Below, in pieces: positions 19,811 through 27,286 of a stretch of DNA of 64,000 nt. The stretch comes from an uncultured Lachnospiraceae bacterium (GTDB lineage: Bacteria > Bacillota > Clostridia > Lachnospirales > Lachnospiraceae). The notes under the pieces are model-generated. The model was not told the origin of the DNA, ran no database searches, and was given only the letters and a program-made list of their open reading frames with translations. Location: assembly GCA_910578845.1 (NCBI GenBank), contig CAJTSL010000018.1, positions 8,610 to 72,609 on the forward strand, in the 5' to 3' direction. Both the position numbers and the translations under genes were made by a program. The number at the start of each line of letters is the position of its first letter. Position 1 is the first letter of the stretch.

Positions 19811-20837
19811 AACCATCTACCTCCTCTACCGCCAGTCCTCTTTCTCTCAGATATTCTTTGAGCTGCTCCTGTAACTCTTCTCCTTCCGGTAATTGCAGGA
19901 TCATCTCGCCTCTGGCAATCCCTTCTACATTCATGGTATCCGCTTTCATGATATTGACCGGCTGCCCGAACTTCAAAACCATATTCGCGATCACCGGCTC
20001 AAACGATGAATTGACGGAGAAGACAATACGGATGCAGCTCTTGCCCCTCATCAGGTCCCGCTGATGATCTTCCAGATTCAGCTCCGTTTCGTTATCCCCT
20101 TTTAATATCAGCTCTTTCGCCGCTTTGGTCTGCGGATGGCTGAAAATATCGAATACCCTTCCCTGTTCCACCAAATGCCCGCCGCTTATAATCGCCACAT
20201 GGGAACACACTTCCCTGACAACCGCCATCTCATGTGTGATAATCACAATCGTAATGCCGTACTGTTTATTGATATCTTTTAACAGGGCGAGAATCGCCTG
20301 CGTCGTCTGTGGGTCTAGGGCGCTTGTCGCCTCATCGCAGAGCAGGATCTTAGGGTTCCCTGCAAGCGCCCTTGCAATCGCTACCCTCTGTTTCTGCCCG
20401 CCAGATAACTGGGACGGATATGCCTTTGCCTTCTCTTTCATGCCAACGATGTCCAAAAGCCCTTCAGCCCGCTTCCTGGCTTCCTTCTTATCCATGCCCG
20501 CAATGACAAGCGGAAAGCAAATATTGTCAAGGACATTTTTCTGCATCAGCAAATTAAAGTGCTGGAAAATCATCGCAATCTCGCTTCTTTGCTTACGCAG
20601 CTCTTTTTCCGTCATAGCGCCTAAATCTTTATCTTCGATTTTCACGGTTCCTTCCGTTGGGCGCTCTAAGAAGTTCAGGCAACGGACTAAAGTGCTTTTC
20701 CCTGCTCCCGACATACCGATGATGCCGTAAATCTCGCCCGCCTGTATGGATAGATTTATCCCCTGTAGCGCTTCCACCTCAGCATCTTTTGTCGAGAAGA
20801 TCTTCGTAAGGTTTTGCACTTCAATTATTCCTGCCAT
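19800..20837 (-). CDS. metN: Methionine ABC transporter ATP-binding protein MetN
   Basis: ATPase of the methionine importer, 345 residues from the ATG at 20837 (AAAGG, 9 nt). Upstream in-frame ATG/TTG codons lie too near the ribosome site. Walker A GMSGAGKST near residues 41-49, signature LSGGQKQRVAIARAL, Walker B ILLCDEATSALDP and the H-loop ITHE are intact. The C-terminal part (about residues 255-345) is a NIL domain, which in MetN binds methionine and mediates trans-inhibition, so import should also be controlled at protein level. It lies 100 nt downstream of the leader ORF, after an intrinsic terminator. Confidence 0.95.
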   Translation of the reverse strand: MAGIIEVQNLTKIFSTKDAEVEALQGINLSIQAGEIYGIIGMSGAGKSTLVRCLNFLERPTEGTVKIEDKDLGAMTEKELRKQRSEIAMIFQHFNLLMQKNVLDNICFPLVIAGMDKKEARKRAEGLLDIVGMKEKAKAYPSQLSGGQKQRVAIARALAGNPKILLCDEATSALDPQTTQAILALLKDINKQYGITIVIITHEMAVVREVCSHVAIISGGHLVEQGRVFDIFSHPQTKAAKELILKGDNETELNLEDHQRDLMRGKSCIRIVFSVNSSFEPVIANMVLKFGQPVNIMKADTMNVEGIARGEMILQLPEGEELQEQLKEYLRERGLAVEEVDGYVE

Positions 20838-20871
20838 ATCATTCATCCTTTCATCCAAATCCCATAAAGCG

Positions 20872-20902
20872 AAAAAACAGGTGCATGAGCGTCATGCACC
20901 TG
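20872..20902 (-). terminator. Attenuator terminator between Met leader ORF and metN
   Basis: A perfect 11-bp stem on the minus strand (CAGGTGCATGA, loop CGC, TCATGCACCTG) is followed directly by TTTTTT. It ends 35 nt before the metN start and begins 34 nt after the leader stop. Leader codons 19-23 (CAGATGTATGA) differ from the 5' arm at two positions and could pair with the 3' arm, which offers an alternative fold. Confidence 0.9.
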
Positions 20903-20936
20903 TGGATTTCCTAGTCACAATCATATCAAATCAGGC

Positions 20937-21032
20937 TTAATAACACACACGAAAAGAATCCATATCGTCATACATCTGCATCACGCTACGGCACATCAGC
21001 ATATCCATTGTTGTCAAAGCCATTCTTTTCAT
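20937..21032 (-). CDS. Methionine-rich leader peptide of the metNIQ operon
   Basis: A 31-codon ORF preceded by AAAGG at 9 nt. It encodes a peptide with Met at positions 1, 4, 9, 11, 13, 18, 20 and 24, i.e. 8 of 31 residues. It begins MKRMALTTMDMLM and ends with Tyr before TAA. It sits between a consensus promoter and an intrinsic terminator that precedes metN, exactly where a transcription-attenuation leader peptide belongs. When charged Met-tRNA is low, ribosomes would stall on the Met codons and favour an antiterminator. The architecture is seen directly; the regulation is inferred. No SAM riboswitch or T-box fits in the roughly 100-nt 5' leader. Confidence 0.75.
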   Translation of the reverse strand: MKRMALTTMDMLMCRSVMQMYDDMDSFRVCY

Positions 21033-21136
21033 GCTGTTTATCCTTTCAGCCAGTCCCTGCATCAGCCATTAGAAGACTATAGAGATCACATTTCTTCCTC
21101 ATCTGCTGCTTACGGGGACCAATTTCATTGTATTTT

Positions 21137-21165
21137 ACTATAGTACAAAACCGTCTTCTTGTCAA
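21137..21165 (-). promoter_or_regulatory. Sigma-A promoter of the met operon
   Basis: On the minus strand, TTGACA (21160-21165), a 17-nt spacer and TATAGT (21137-21142). Transcription would start near 21130, giving a leader of about 98 nt before the Met-rich ORF. The whole promoter lies inside the 61-bp direct repeat that borders the insertion sequence. Confidence 0.85.
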
Positions 21166-21197
21166 GCGCAGGATGCACTGGCAATACGCAAGGCGCC
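21137..21197. repeat. Left copy of 61-bp direct repeat flanking the IS1634-like element
   Basis: Begins ACTATAGTAC and ends CAAGGCGCC. It matches 23191-23251 with a single C/T difference. It is best read as a long target-site duplication and carries the met promoter. Confidence 0.88.
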
Positions 21198-21354
21198 CGG
21201 GTATTTGACACTTCTTTATAACATCATATCGCAAGAATCCTTTATTTAAGCCAATCATGGCTTATTTTTTGTCAAATTTTTAAAAATAGTTCGTGCGCTT
21301 TTGTACGCTTTGTGGTATGATAAGATTATATCACAAAGCAGGGAGGCTTTTCGC

Positions 21355-23100
21355 ATGTATATCTCACTTACAGGGAATTCTGATAACAAAGATGTCTATA
21401 TTAAACGCTCATACCGTAAAGCCAATGGAAATACCGCTACCCAGATCCATAGAAAACTCGGAAAGCTCAACGAGCTCTTAGAGCATTTTTCCGGAGATTA
21501 TGATGCCATGATGGCATGGGCAAGATCAGAAGCGGAAAAAGACACCCTCGAATACAATGCTAAAACAAGCAGTGTTTCAGTTTCTTTATCAAGAAGCGCT
21601 TATATTCCTAAAAATGAAGAGCGCTGTTTTCAGATTGGATATCTGTTCCTTCAAAAACTGTGCACAGAATTGAAAATCGATTCCATTTGCCGAAAGATCT
21701 CTAAACGCCACAAATACACCTATGATTTCAGCGCGATTCTTACTGACCAGATTTTTTCAAGAATCCTTTCACCTTCCAGCAAACTGAGCAGTTACTCTTA
21801 CTGCCAGACACTGCTTGAACCGCCTAAGTATGAACTGCAGAACATTTACCGCGCGCTTTCCGTTATGGCTGAAGAATCCGACTTTATTCAGGAAGAGCTA
21901 TACTGCAATTCAAACTTCCTGCATCCCAGAAACAAGAAGGTCCTCTACTATGACTGTACGAATTATTACTTTGAAACCCAGCAGGATGATGATTTTAGGA
22001 AGTATGGAAAAAGCAAGGAGAACAGGCCAAATCCCATCGTCACAATGGGATTGTTCATGGATGCTGATGGGATCCCCCTCGCTTTTGATGTGTTCCCTGG
22101 GAACCAGAATGAACAGACCACCTTAAAACCTTTAGAAACAAAGGTAATACGTGACTTTGCATGCAGCGGCTTTATCTTCTGCTCGGATGCCGGGCTCGGC
22201 AGTATGTCAAACCGGAGGTTTAACAGCTTTGGAAACCGTTCTTATGTCATCACACAATCCCTGAAGAAGATGCGTGAAGAAGACAGGACTATTGCCCTAA
22301 ATCCTGCCCAGTTTAAAAACCCTGGCTCCGGGAAATTCATTGACCTCTCCACACTGGATGAATCTGACCCGGAAGTCTGCGAGGCCATCTATTACAAGGA
22401 GGTTCCCGTTGTGAACGGAAACATGGATGAAACGGTTATTGTTACCTACTCCCCAAAATACAAGGCATACCAGAAACGGATCCGCGAACAGCAAATAGAA
22501 CGTGCCATAAAAATGATCGAACAGCCCGGGAGAAAACACAAAGGCAAAAACCAAAATGACCCTGCCCGTTTTATTAAAACCACAAATGTGACAAATGATG
22601 GGGAGATCGCAGAAAAGAAAGTCTGTGAGCTTGATCTGGACAAGATCAGGGATGAGGAAAAGTATGACGGCTTTTATGCCGTCATTACAAACCTCGAAGA
22701 CGATATAAGCGGGATCCTAAAAATCAACCGGCAGCGTTGGGAAATAGAAGAAAACTTCCGCATCATGAAAACAGATTTTGAGGCACGCCCCGTCTATGTC
22801 AGGCGGGAAGACCGCATCAAAGCACATTTCCTCATCTGTTACATCAGCCTGCTTATGTACCGCCTGCTTGAGAAAAAGATCGGGGATAACTATACCTGTA
22901 ACGAGATCCTAAGCACACTTCGTTCCATGCAGGTAACCCTTTTGTCAAAGGAAAGCGGCTATATCCCTTCTTACAAGAGAACCGATCTGACGGATGATTT
23001 ACACAAGGCATTTGGCTTTCATACGGATTATGAATTTATTTCAAAATCAGCCATGCGGAGCATCATAAAAAGCACCAAAACAGATGAGGTAAAAAAATAG
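21355..23100 (+). CDS. IS1634/IS4-class DDE transposase
   Basis: An apparently intact transposase of 581 residues. The core pattern YYDCTNYYFETQ, then GLFMDADGIPLAFDVFPGNQNEQTTL, is typical of IS1634-family enzymes. FICSDAGLGS follows, then near the C-terminus RQRWEIEENFRIMKTDFEARPVYVRREDRIKAHFLICYI (YREK-like box with the catalytic Glu). The ATG at 21355 has GGGAGG 8 nt upstream; a TTG start 18 codons earlier is unlikely. The gene ends just before a bidirectional-looking terminator. With no frameshift, the element may be active. Confidence 0.92.
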   Translation: MYISLTGNSDNKDVYIKRSYRKANGNTATQIHRKLGKLNELLEHFSGDYDAMMAWARSEAEKDTLEYNAKTSSVSVSLSRSAYIPKNEERCFQIGYLFLQKLCTELKIDSICRKISKRHKYTYDFSAILTDQIFSRILSPSSKLSSYSYCQTLLEPPKYELQNIYRALSVMAEESDFIQEELYCNSNFLHPRNKKVLYYDCTNYYFETQQDDDFRKYGKSKENRPNPIVTMGLFMDADGIPLAFDVFPGNQNEQTTLKPLETKVIRDFACSGFIFCSDAGLGSMSNRRFNSFGNRSYVITQSLKKMREEDRTIALNPAQFKNPGSGKFIDLSTLDESDPEVCEAIYYKEVPVVNGNMDETVIVTYSPKYKAYQKRIREQQIERAIKMIEQPGRKHKGKNQNDPARFIKTTNVTNDGEIAEKKVCELDLDKIRDEEKYDGFYAVITNLEDDISGILKINRQRWEIEENFRIMKTDFEARPVYVRREDRIKAHFLICYISLLMYRLLEKKIGDNYTCNEILSTLRSMQVTLLSKESGYIPSYKRTDLTDDLHKAFGFHTDYEFISKSAMRSIIKSTKTDEVKK

Positions 23101-23121
23101 CACAAATCGTTTCCAAAGAGA

Positions 23122-23166
23122 AAGTGGCTGCAGACCGCATAATTACTAGGTCTGTAGCCGCTTTTT
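23122..23166 (+). terminator. Terminator after transposase
   Basis: A 15-bp stem with wobble pairs (AAGTGGCTGCAGACC with GGTCTGTAGCCGCTT), followed by TTTTT on the plus strand, 22 nt after the transposase stop. On the other strand it would also slow transcription from the duplicated promoter copy. Confidence 0.85.
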
Positions 23167-23190
23167 GCTTTCACAAGTGTCAAACTCGGG

Positions 23191-23251
23191 ACTATAGTAC
23201 AAAACCGTCTTCTTGTCAAGCGCAGGATGCACTGGCAATATGCAAGGCGCC
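23191..23251. repeat. Right copy of 61-bp direct repeat, with duplicate met promoter
   Basis: Same as 21137-21197 except one base. On the minus strand it retains TTGACA-17-TATAGT, now firing into the 3' end of the insertion sequence, antisense to the transposase. Confidence 0.88.
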
Positions 23252-23300
23252 GATCAGCGGTAACGGTATGCGGAATGGGCGGGAGATAGAGCGGATCTTT

Positions 23301-24242
23301 TTACTCCTCCTCCCCAAACAGGGGCGTCGATAAATACCTGTCCCCGGAATCCGGCAAAAGGACAACGATCACTTTCCCCTTATTCTCCGGCCGTTTGGCA
23401 ATCTGTGTCGCGGCATGTAACGCCGCACCGGACGAGATGCCCACCAATATGCCTTCTTTGAGCGCAATTTCCCTGCCTGCCACAAAAGCATCGTCATCCG
23501 ATACCTGGATAATCTCATTATAAATCTTCACGTCAAGCGCTTCCGGCACAAAACCAGCGCCAATCCCCTGTATTTTATGCGCCCCGGATTTGCCGCACGA
23601 TAGCACCGGGCTGCTCTTTGGCTCTACCGCGACAATCTTCACATCCGGATTCTTCTCTTTCAAATAAGCGCCTGTGCCGCTGATCGTACCGCCCGTACCG
23701 ACGCCGGCAACGAAGATATCGACCTTGCCGTCCGTATCCCGCCAGATTTCAGGCCCCGTCGTCTCTCTATGGATCTTCGCATTTGCCGGGTTCTCAAACT
23801 GTCCTAAGATAACGGAGCCCGGCATCGCTTCCTGTAGCGCAATTGCTTTATCAATCGCGCCCTGCATCCCTTTCGCGCCATCCGTCAGCACAAGTTGGGC
23901 GCCATATGCCTGCAACAGCTTCCTTCGCTCCACGCTCATCGTCTCCGGTAAAGTCAGGAGCGCCCGATACCCTTTCGCTGCCGCAACTGCCGCAATGCCA
24001 ATTCCTGTATTCCCGGAAGTAGGCTCAATGATTGTTGCTCCTGGCTCCAATATGCCTCTCCTTTCCGCATCCTCTATCATGCTCAATGCTGTCCTGTCCT
24101 TCACGGAGCCGGACGGATTCAGGTATTCTAGTTTTGCCAGGATCACCGTATCCGCAATCTGGTTTGCCCTCCTATAATTTGTGACCTCTAATAACGGGGT
24201 GTTCCCAATTAGCTCTACTGCGCTTTTTTTAATATTAGCCAT
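23301..24242 (-). CDS. cysK: Cysteine synthase A (O-acetylserine sulfhydrylase)
   Basis: PLP enzyme making cysteine from O-acetylserine and sulfide, 313 residues. The PLP lysine is K48 in NPSGSVKDR. The substrate loop TSGNTGIGIA, the phosphate-binding GVGTGGTISGTG and IQGIGAGFVPE are all present. The ATG follows GGAGG at 6 nt. It lies upstream of the met importer on the same strand, so a sulfur-amino-acid neighbourhood existed before the IS1634-like element separated the two. No terminator is evident after its stop. Confidence 0.95.
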   Translation of the reverse strand: MANIKKSAVELIGNTPLLEVTNYRRANQIADTVILAKLEYLNPSGSVKDRTALSMIEDAERRGILEPGATIIEPTSGNTGIGIAAVAAAKGYRALLTLPETMSVERRKLLQAYGAQLVLTDGAKGMQGAIDKAIALQEAMPGSVILGQFENPANAKIHRETTGPEIWRDTDGKVDIFVAGVGTGGTISGTGAYLKEKNPDVKIVAVEPKSSPVLSCGKSGAHKIQGIGAGFVPEALDVKIYNEIIQVSDDDAFVAGREIALKEGILVGISSGAALHAATQIAKRPENKGKVIVVLLPDSGDRYLSTPLFGEEE

Positions 24243-24317
24243 CTTAATCCTCCATTCTTGCTATAGAAAATAAGTACTAATATTATTATCCGCTCACATC
24301 CATTAAGAATCAAGTAA

Positions 24318-24383
24318 TTATATTTTTACTTTTTTCTTCTTCGTACATCCCATGAACCCAAGCGCCAGCAGGCCAAATAAGAC
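24318..24383 (-). pseudogene. Remnant of a cell-wall-anchor-like C-terminus
   Basis: A 21-codon open stretch reads VLFGLLALGFMGCTKKKKVKI then stop. It looks like the transmembrane helix and Lys-rich tail that end LPXTG-type surface proteins. A TAG stop lies directly upstream in frame, and the LRR gene ends just before it in another frame. It may be the lost membrane tail of the LRR protein or debris of another gene. There is no start codon or ribosome site. Confidence 0.45.
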
Positions 24384-24394
24384 CTATACCCCCT

Positions 24395-26533
24395 CTAATA
24401 ATCATAGGGCGATATATATACAACATCTTCTTCATCAACACAATATACAATTGGAATATCATACCATACAGCATACTGCTCTGCCAAAGTGTCTTTCATA
24501 CATTCAATACTGAGATAACTGCATCCTTCAAATATCCGTTGGTCCAAAAAATCAACTGAGGATGGAATAAAAACTTTTTCTAGTGAAATGCAGCCGAGAA
24601 ACGCCAATATGTGTATCTTTTCTAATCCACGATTTAATTGTACCTGTGTCAAGAAACTGCAGTTCATAAATGCGCCCGGCTTTATTTCCTTTACCGCTTC
24701 AGGCAAACGTAAAAATCTTAGATCTGAACCCAAAAATGCCTGTGTCCCTATTTCCGTTACAGTATCTGGAAGGTCAATCGTCCGTAAAGAGGAACAATTA
24801 CTAAAAGAACAGGAACCTATTTGCTGTAGACCTGATGGAAGTGTTACATATTCAAGGCTTCCACAGTTTCGAAATGTATTCATTTCTATCATTGGAATAT
24901 TTGCATTTATCACAACCGTTCTTAAACTGCTGCATTCCATAAATATACCAAAACCAGTATAAACAACGCTCTCTGGTATTTTAATATTTTCCATTGATAC
25001 ACAGCCTACAAATGCTCCTTCTTTAATTTTTTTTAAACCGTCATGCAGAATAACCTTTTTAAGATTTGTGCATTTCATAAAAGAATGTACCCCTATACTT
25101 GTAACAGTATATGGAATATCAATCGTATTTAATACAGTACACCCACAAAAAGCTAAATCACAAATATAGATTAATGTATCTGGTAGTTCGACACTTTCCA
25201 ACTTCTCACATTGAAAAAATGCACTTTCTCCAATAATCTTAGTATTTGTAGAAAATGTTATTTTTTTGAGAGTACTACATCCATAGAAAGTCCATTCTGG
25301 CACATACATCAGACTGTCTGGCAATACAATTTCTTCCAACGCCGTGCAAAACCAGAATGCACACGCTCCCATCTTAATAATGCTCTCAGGTAAATAGACA
25401 CTTCTTAAATTTGGGGAATATGCAAATACATACTGTCCTATGTATATTACAGTATCTGGAAAAACAATCTTCTCACAGTCAGATTCATAAAATGCTCCAT
25501 CTGCAATTAGTTTTATTCCTAATGGAATATTTACTACTGATTCATTTTCACCTTCATAACTCCATAGAATATCTTTCATAATAAAAAATCCATCTATGGT
25601 GTTGATACGTTTACATTCTGTATCGCTAAAAACATCCTGTCCTACTTCTGCTAGAAATATAGGTAGTTCTACCTCTTTTAAATTTGTACATCCGGCAAAA
25701 GCTGCACGCCCTATTTCTGTTACAGAATCTGATATTACCACACTGCTAATTTTTTTATTATTATAAAATGCCCAATCATCAATTCGGGTAATTCCATCTG
25801 GAAAGACTACATCCGTGTCACTCCCATTATATCTCACAAGCGTAGATCCAATCGTAAGAAAATCTTCATTTTGATTTTCTACAAATGCGGTGCCATAAAA
25901 TGCATTAGCTTCTACTAAAGTATTTTTCGAAACTTCAATGTTTTCCAATGCTGTACATCCGTAAAATGCTGAATTTCCTATTACTTTCACTGATTCCGGA
26001 ATAATTACGGCCTGAAGCTGATCACAGCACTTAAATGCAGATTCTTCTATTCGAAGCAGGCTATTTGGAAGAGTAATTTCTTTTAAAGAGGTACACCCTG
26101 AAAAGGCAGCCGTCTCAATTATCTCAACACTATCAGGTATTACAATCTTCTCTAAACTAATACAATTTAAAAACATATATGGAGTAATTATTTTCAGTCC
26201 TTCTGGTAGCCTGACCTCTTGTAATGATGTACAGTTTGCAAATGCAATTTCTCCTATAGTCTGTACTGAATCAGGAATATAAATACTTTCTATATCTTGA
26301 AAATCAGTTTCTGCGTCAACCTCTTTACAAAATGCCACTTTTGATATTTGCGTAATCCCATCTGGAATAATTATTGAATCGACATTATCTGTAAAAAAAA
26401 CTGATCGTAATGTTGTTCCATTAATATCCCATATTGTACCATCATCACTATAATCTTCCAAAGCATATACAGGTACAGTATGCATTATAATTAATATAAA
26501 TGATACAAATAAAATACTAATCCCTTTTTTCAT
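24395..26533 (-). CDS. BspA-like leucine-rich repeat surface/secreted protein
   Basis: An exported protein of 712 residues. The signal peptide is about residues 1-25 (KKGISILFVSFILIIMHTVPVYA). About 25 BspA-type LRR_5 units of some 23 residues follow, with the pattern I-xx-xAFxGC-xx-L-xx-I-x-LPxx-L. Such proteins make curved solenoids and often bind host or matrix proteins. The C-terminus (EDVVYISPYDY) has no anchor, although an anchor-like remnant lies just downstream in another frame. The gene is clearly more AT-rich than its neighbours, which suggests acquisition. It starts 12 nt after the PASTA gene and so is probably co-transcribed. Confidence 0.88.
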   Translation of the reverse strand: MKKGISILFVSFILIIMHTVPVYALEDYSDDGTIWDINGTTLRSVFFTDNVDSIIIPDGITQISKVAFCKEVDAETDFQDIESIYIPDSVQTIGEIAFANCTSLQEVRLPEGLKIITPYMFLNCISLEKIVIPDSVEIIETAAFSGCTSLKEITLPNSLLRIEESAFKCCDQLQAVIIPESVKVIGNSAFYGCTALENIEVSKNTLVEANAFYGTAFVENQNEDFLTIGSTLVRYNGSDTDVVFPDGITRIDDWAFYNNKKISSVVISDSVTEIGRAAFAGCTNLKEVELPIFLAEVGQDVFSDTECKRINTIDGFFIMKDILWSYEGENESVVNIPLGIKLIADGAFYESDCEKIVFPDTVIYIGQYVFAYSPNLRSVYLPESIIKMGACAFWFCTALEEIVLPDSLMYVPEWTFYGCSTLKKITFSTNTKIIGESAFFQCEKLESVELPDTLIYICDLAFCGCTVLNTIDIPYTVTSIGVHSFMKCTNLKKVILHDGLKKIKEGAFVGCVSMENIKIPESVVYTGFGIFMECSSLRTVVINANIPMIEMNTFRNCGSLEYVTLPSGLQQIGSCSFSNCSSLRTIDLPDTVTEIGTQAFLGSDLRFLRLPEAVKEIKPGAFMNCSFLTQVQLNRGLEKIHILAFLGCISLEKVFIPSSVDFLDQRIFEGCSYLSIECMKDTLAEQYAVWYDIPIVYCVDEEDVVYISPYDY

Positions 26534-26545
26534 ATAATCACCTAT

Positions 26546-27220
26546 TCATTCAGTCTGATTAATGCTTACATACAATGTTATAGTATCTTTAAGAGAAATC
26601 ATTTCACCTGCCTCTGGTTCCGTTCTTACCACATATCCCTGTACTATATCATCACGATACTGTTCCAGTACTTCTATATTGCTAAATCCTCTTGCCGTCA
26701 AATACATACATGCATCATGTTCTGATAAAAGATACATGTCTGGCATTGATATCACATCATTTCCAACATTGGCTATATCAATTGTATCTTCGCTAACAGT
26801 TTTACGCCCATAAATCAATTCAATGCTTGTACCTTTTTTGGCATATTTTTCTTCATAACTAATGCTTATAACTACATCTCCATCCCTTCCGTAAAAGGAA
26901 CTATATCTTAACTTAGCATCAGAAAGCTGTTTCTCTGCATACTCATGATCTGTTCCCACAACATCTGGAATTTTTACATAAGCATATCCTACATAGATAT
27001 ATCCTACAAAAAAAGCACTCAAAATAATAAGTAACATAAACCACGGCATAATAAATTTTTTGTGATTTTTATTCTTTCTATTATGCTGAACATTATGACA
27101 AAAGTTAGAGACAATCTTTGGAAATATAGCACCAAGAACTAGCAGAACGATATCATTCCAGATAGATATGCTTAATGCCGTATTGATACACCATGACTTG
27201 ATGCTATATACAAATTCCAT
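26546..27220 (-). CDS. Membrane protein with two PASTA domains
   Basis: A protein of 224 residues. Hydrophobic segments lie near residues 20-38 and 58-79, separated by a Lys/Asn/His-rich cytoplasmic stretch. An extracellular part follows with two PASTA-like units: IPDVVGTDHEYAEKQL at about 84-140 and MPDMYLLSEHDACMYL at about 158-222, the latter with TEPEAGEM and ending TITLYVSIN. PASTA domains of Ser/Thr kinases and penicillin-binding proteins sense peptidoglycan fragments or beta-lactams, but no kinase domain is attached here. The ATG follows GGAGG, and its first base overlaps the stop of a truncated upstream frame (TAATG). AT-rich like the LRR gene. Confidence 0.82.
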   Translation of the reverse strand: MEFVYSIKSWCINTALSISIWNDIVLLVLGAIFPKIVSNFCHNVQHNRKNKNHKKFIMPWFMLLIILSAFFVGYIYVGYAYVKIPDVVGTDHEYAEKQLSDAKLRYSSFYGRDGDVVISISYEEKYAKKGTSIELIYGRKTVSEDTIDIANVGNDVISMPDMYLLSEHDACMYLTARGFSNIEVLEQYRDDIVQGYVVRTEPEAGEMISLKDTITLYVSINQTE

Positions 27221-27285
27221 TACTTTATCCTCCGTTTAATTCGTTCGCTAAAGTTAATTACAGAAGGTTGAGCCGACCCCAGCAG
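27220..27285 (-). pseudogene. 3' tail of a gene cut by the IS3 element (possibly the LytTR regulator)
   Basis: A 21-codon open stretch reading LLGSAQPSVINF then a basic end, with a stop overlapping the PASTA gene start. It begins exactly where the IS3-like inverted repeat ends. It could be the original C-terminus of the LytTR response regulator on the other side of the element; the join is a hypothesis. Confidence 0.45.
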
Positions 27286-27286
27286 C

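Larger units (their letters stand above)
21198..23190 (+). mobile_element. IS1634-like insertion sequence, about 1.99 kb
   Basis: The segment between the two 61-bp direct repeats. Its ends carry a short inverted repeat with core TTTGACACTT (left near 21204-21214; the complement near 23174-23186). Inside are a hairpin with a T-tract near 21247-21268 that would shield against incoming transcription, one transposase gene, and a terminator after it. IS1634-family elements are known for unusually long and variable target duplications, which fits the 61-bp repeat. The high identity of the two repeats suggests recent insertion. Confidence 0.85.

Noticed and set aside
21046..21110. A second upstream leader ORF (18 codons, MRKKCDLY start) before the Met leader
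   Set aside because: It has only two Met codons and no ribosome site. Its stop lies just before the ribosome site of the Met-rich ORF. It may be chance.
20830..21136. SAM riboswitch or T-box in front of metN
   Set aside because: The leader is short, is largely filled by the Met-rich ORF, and shows no T-box sequence (TGGNACCGCG-type) or SAM aptamer core.
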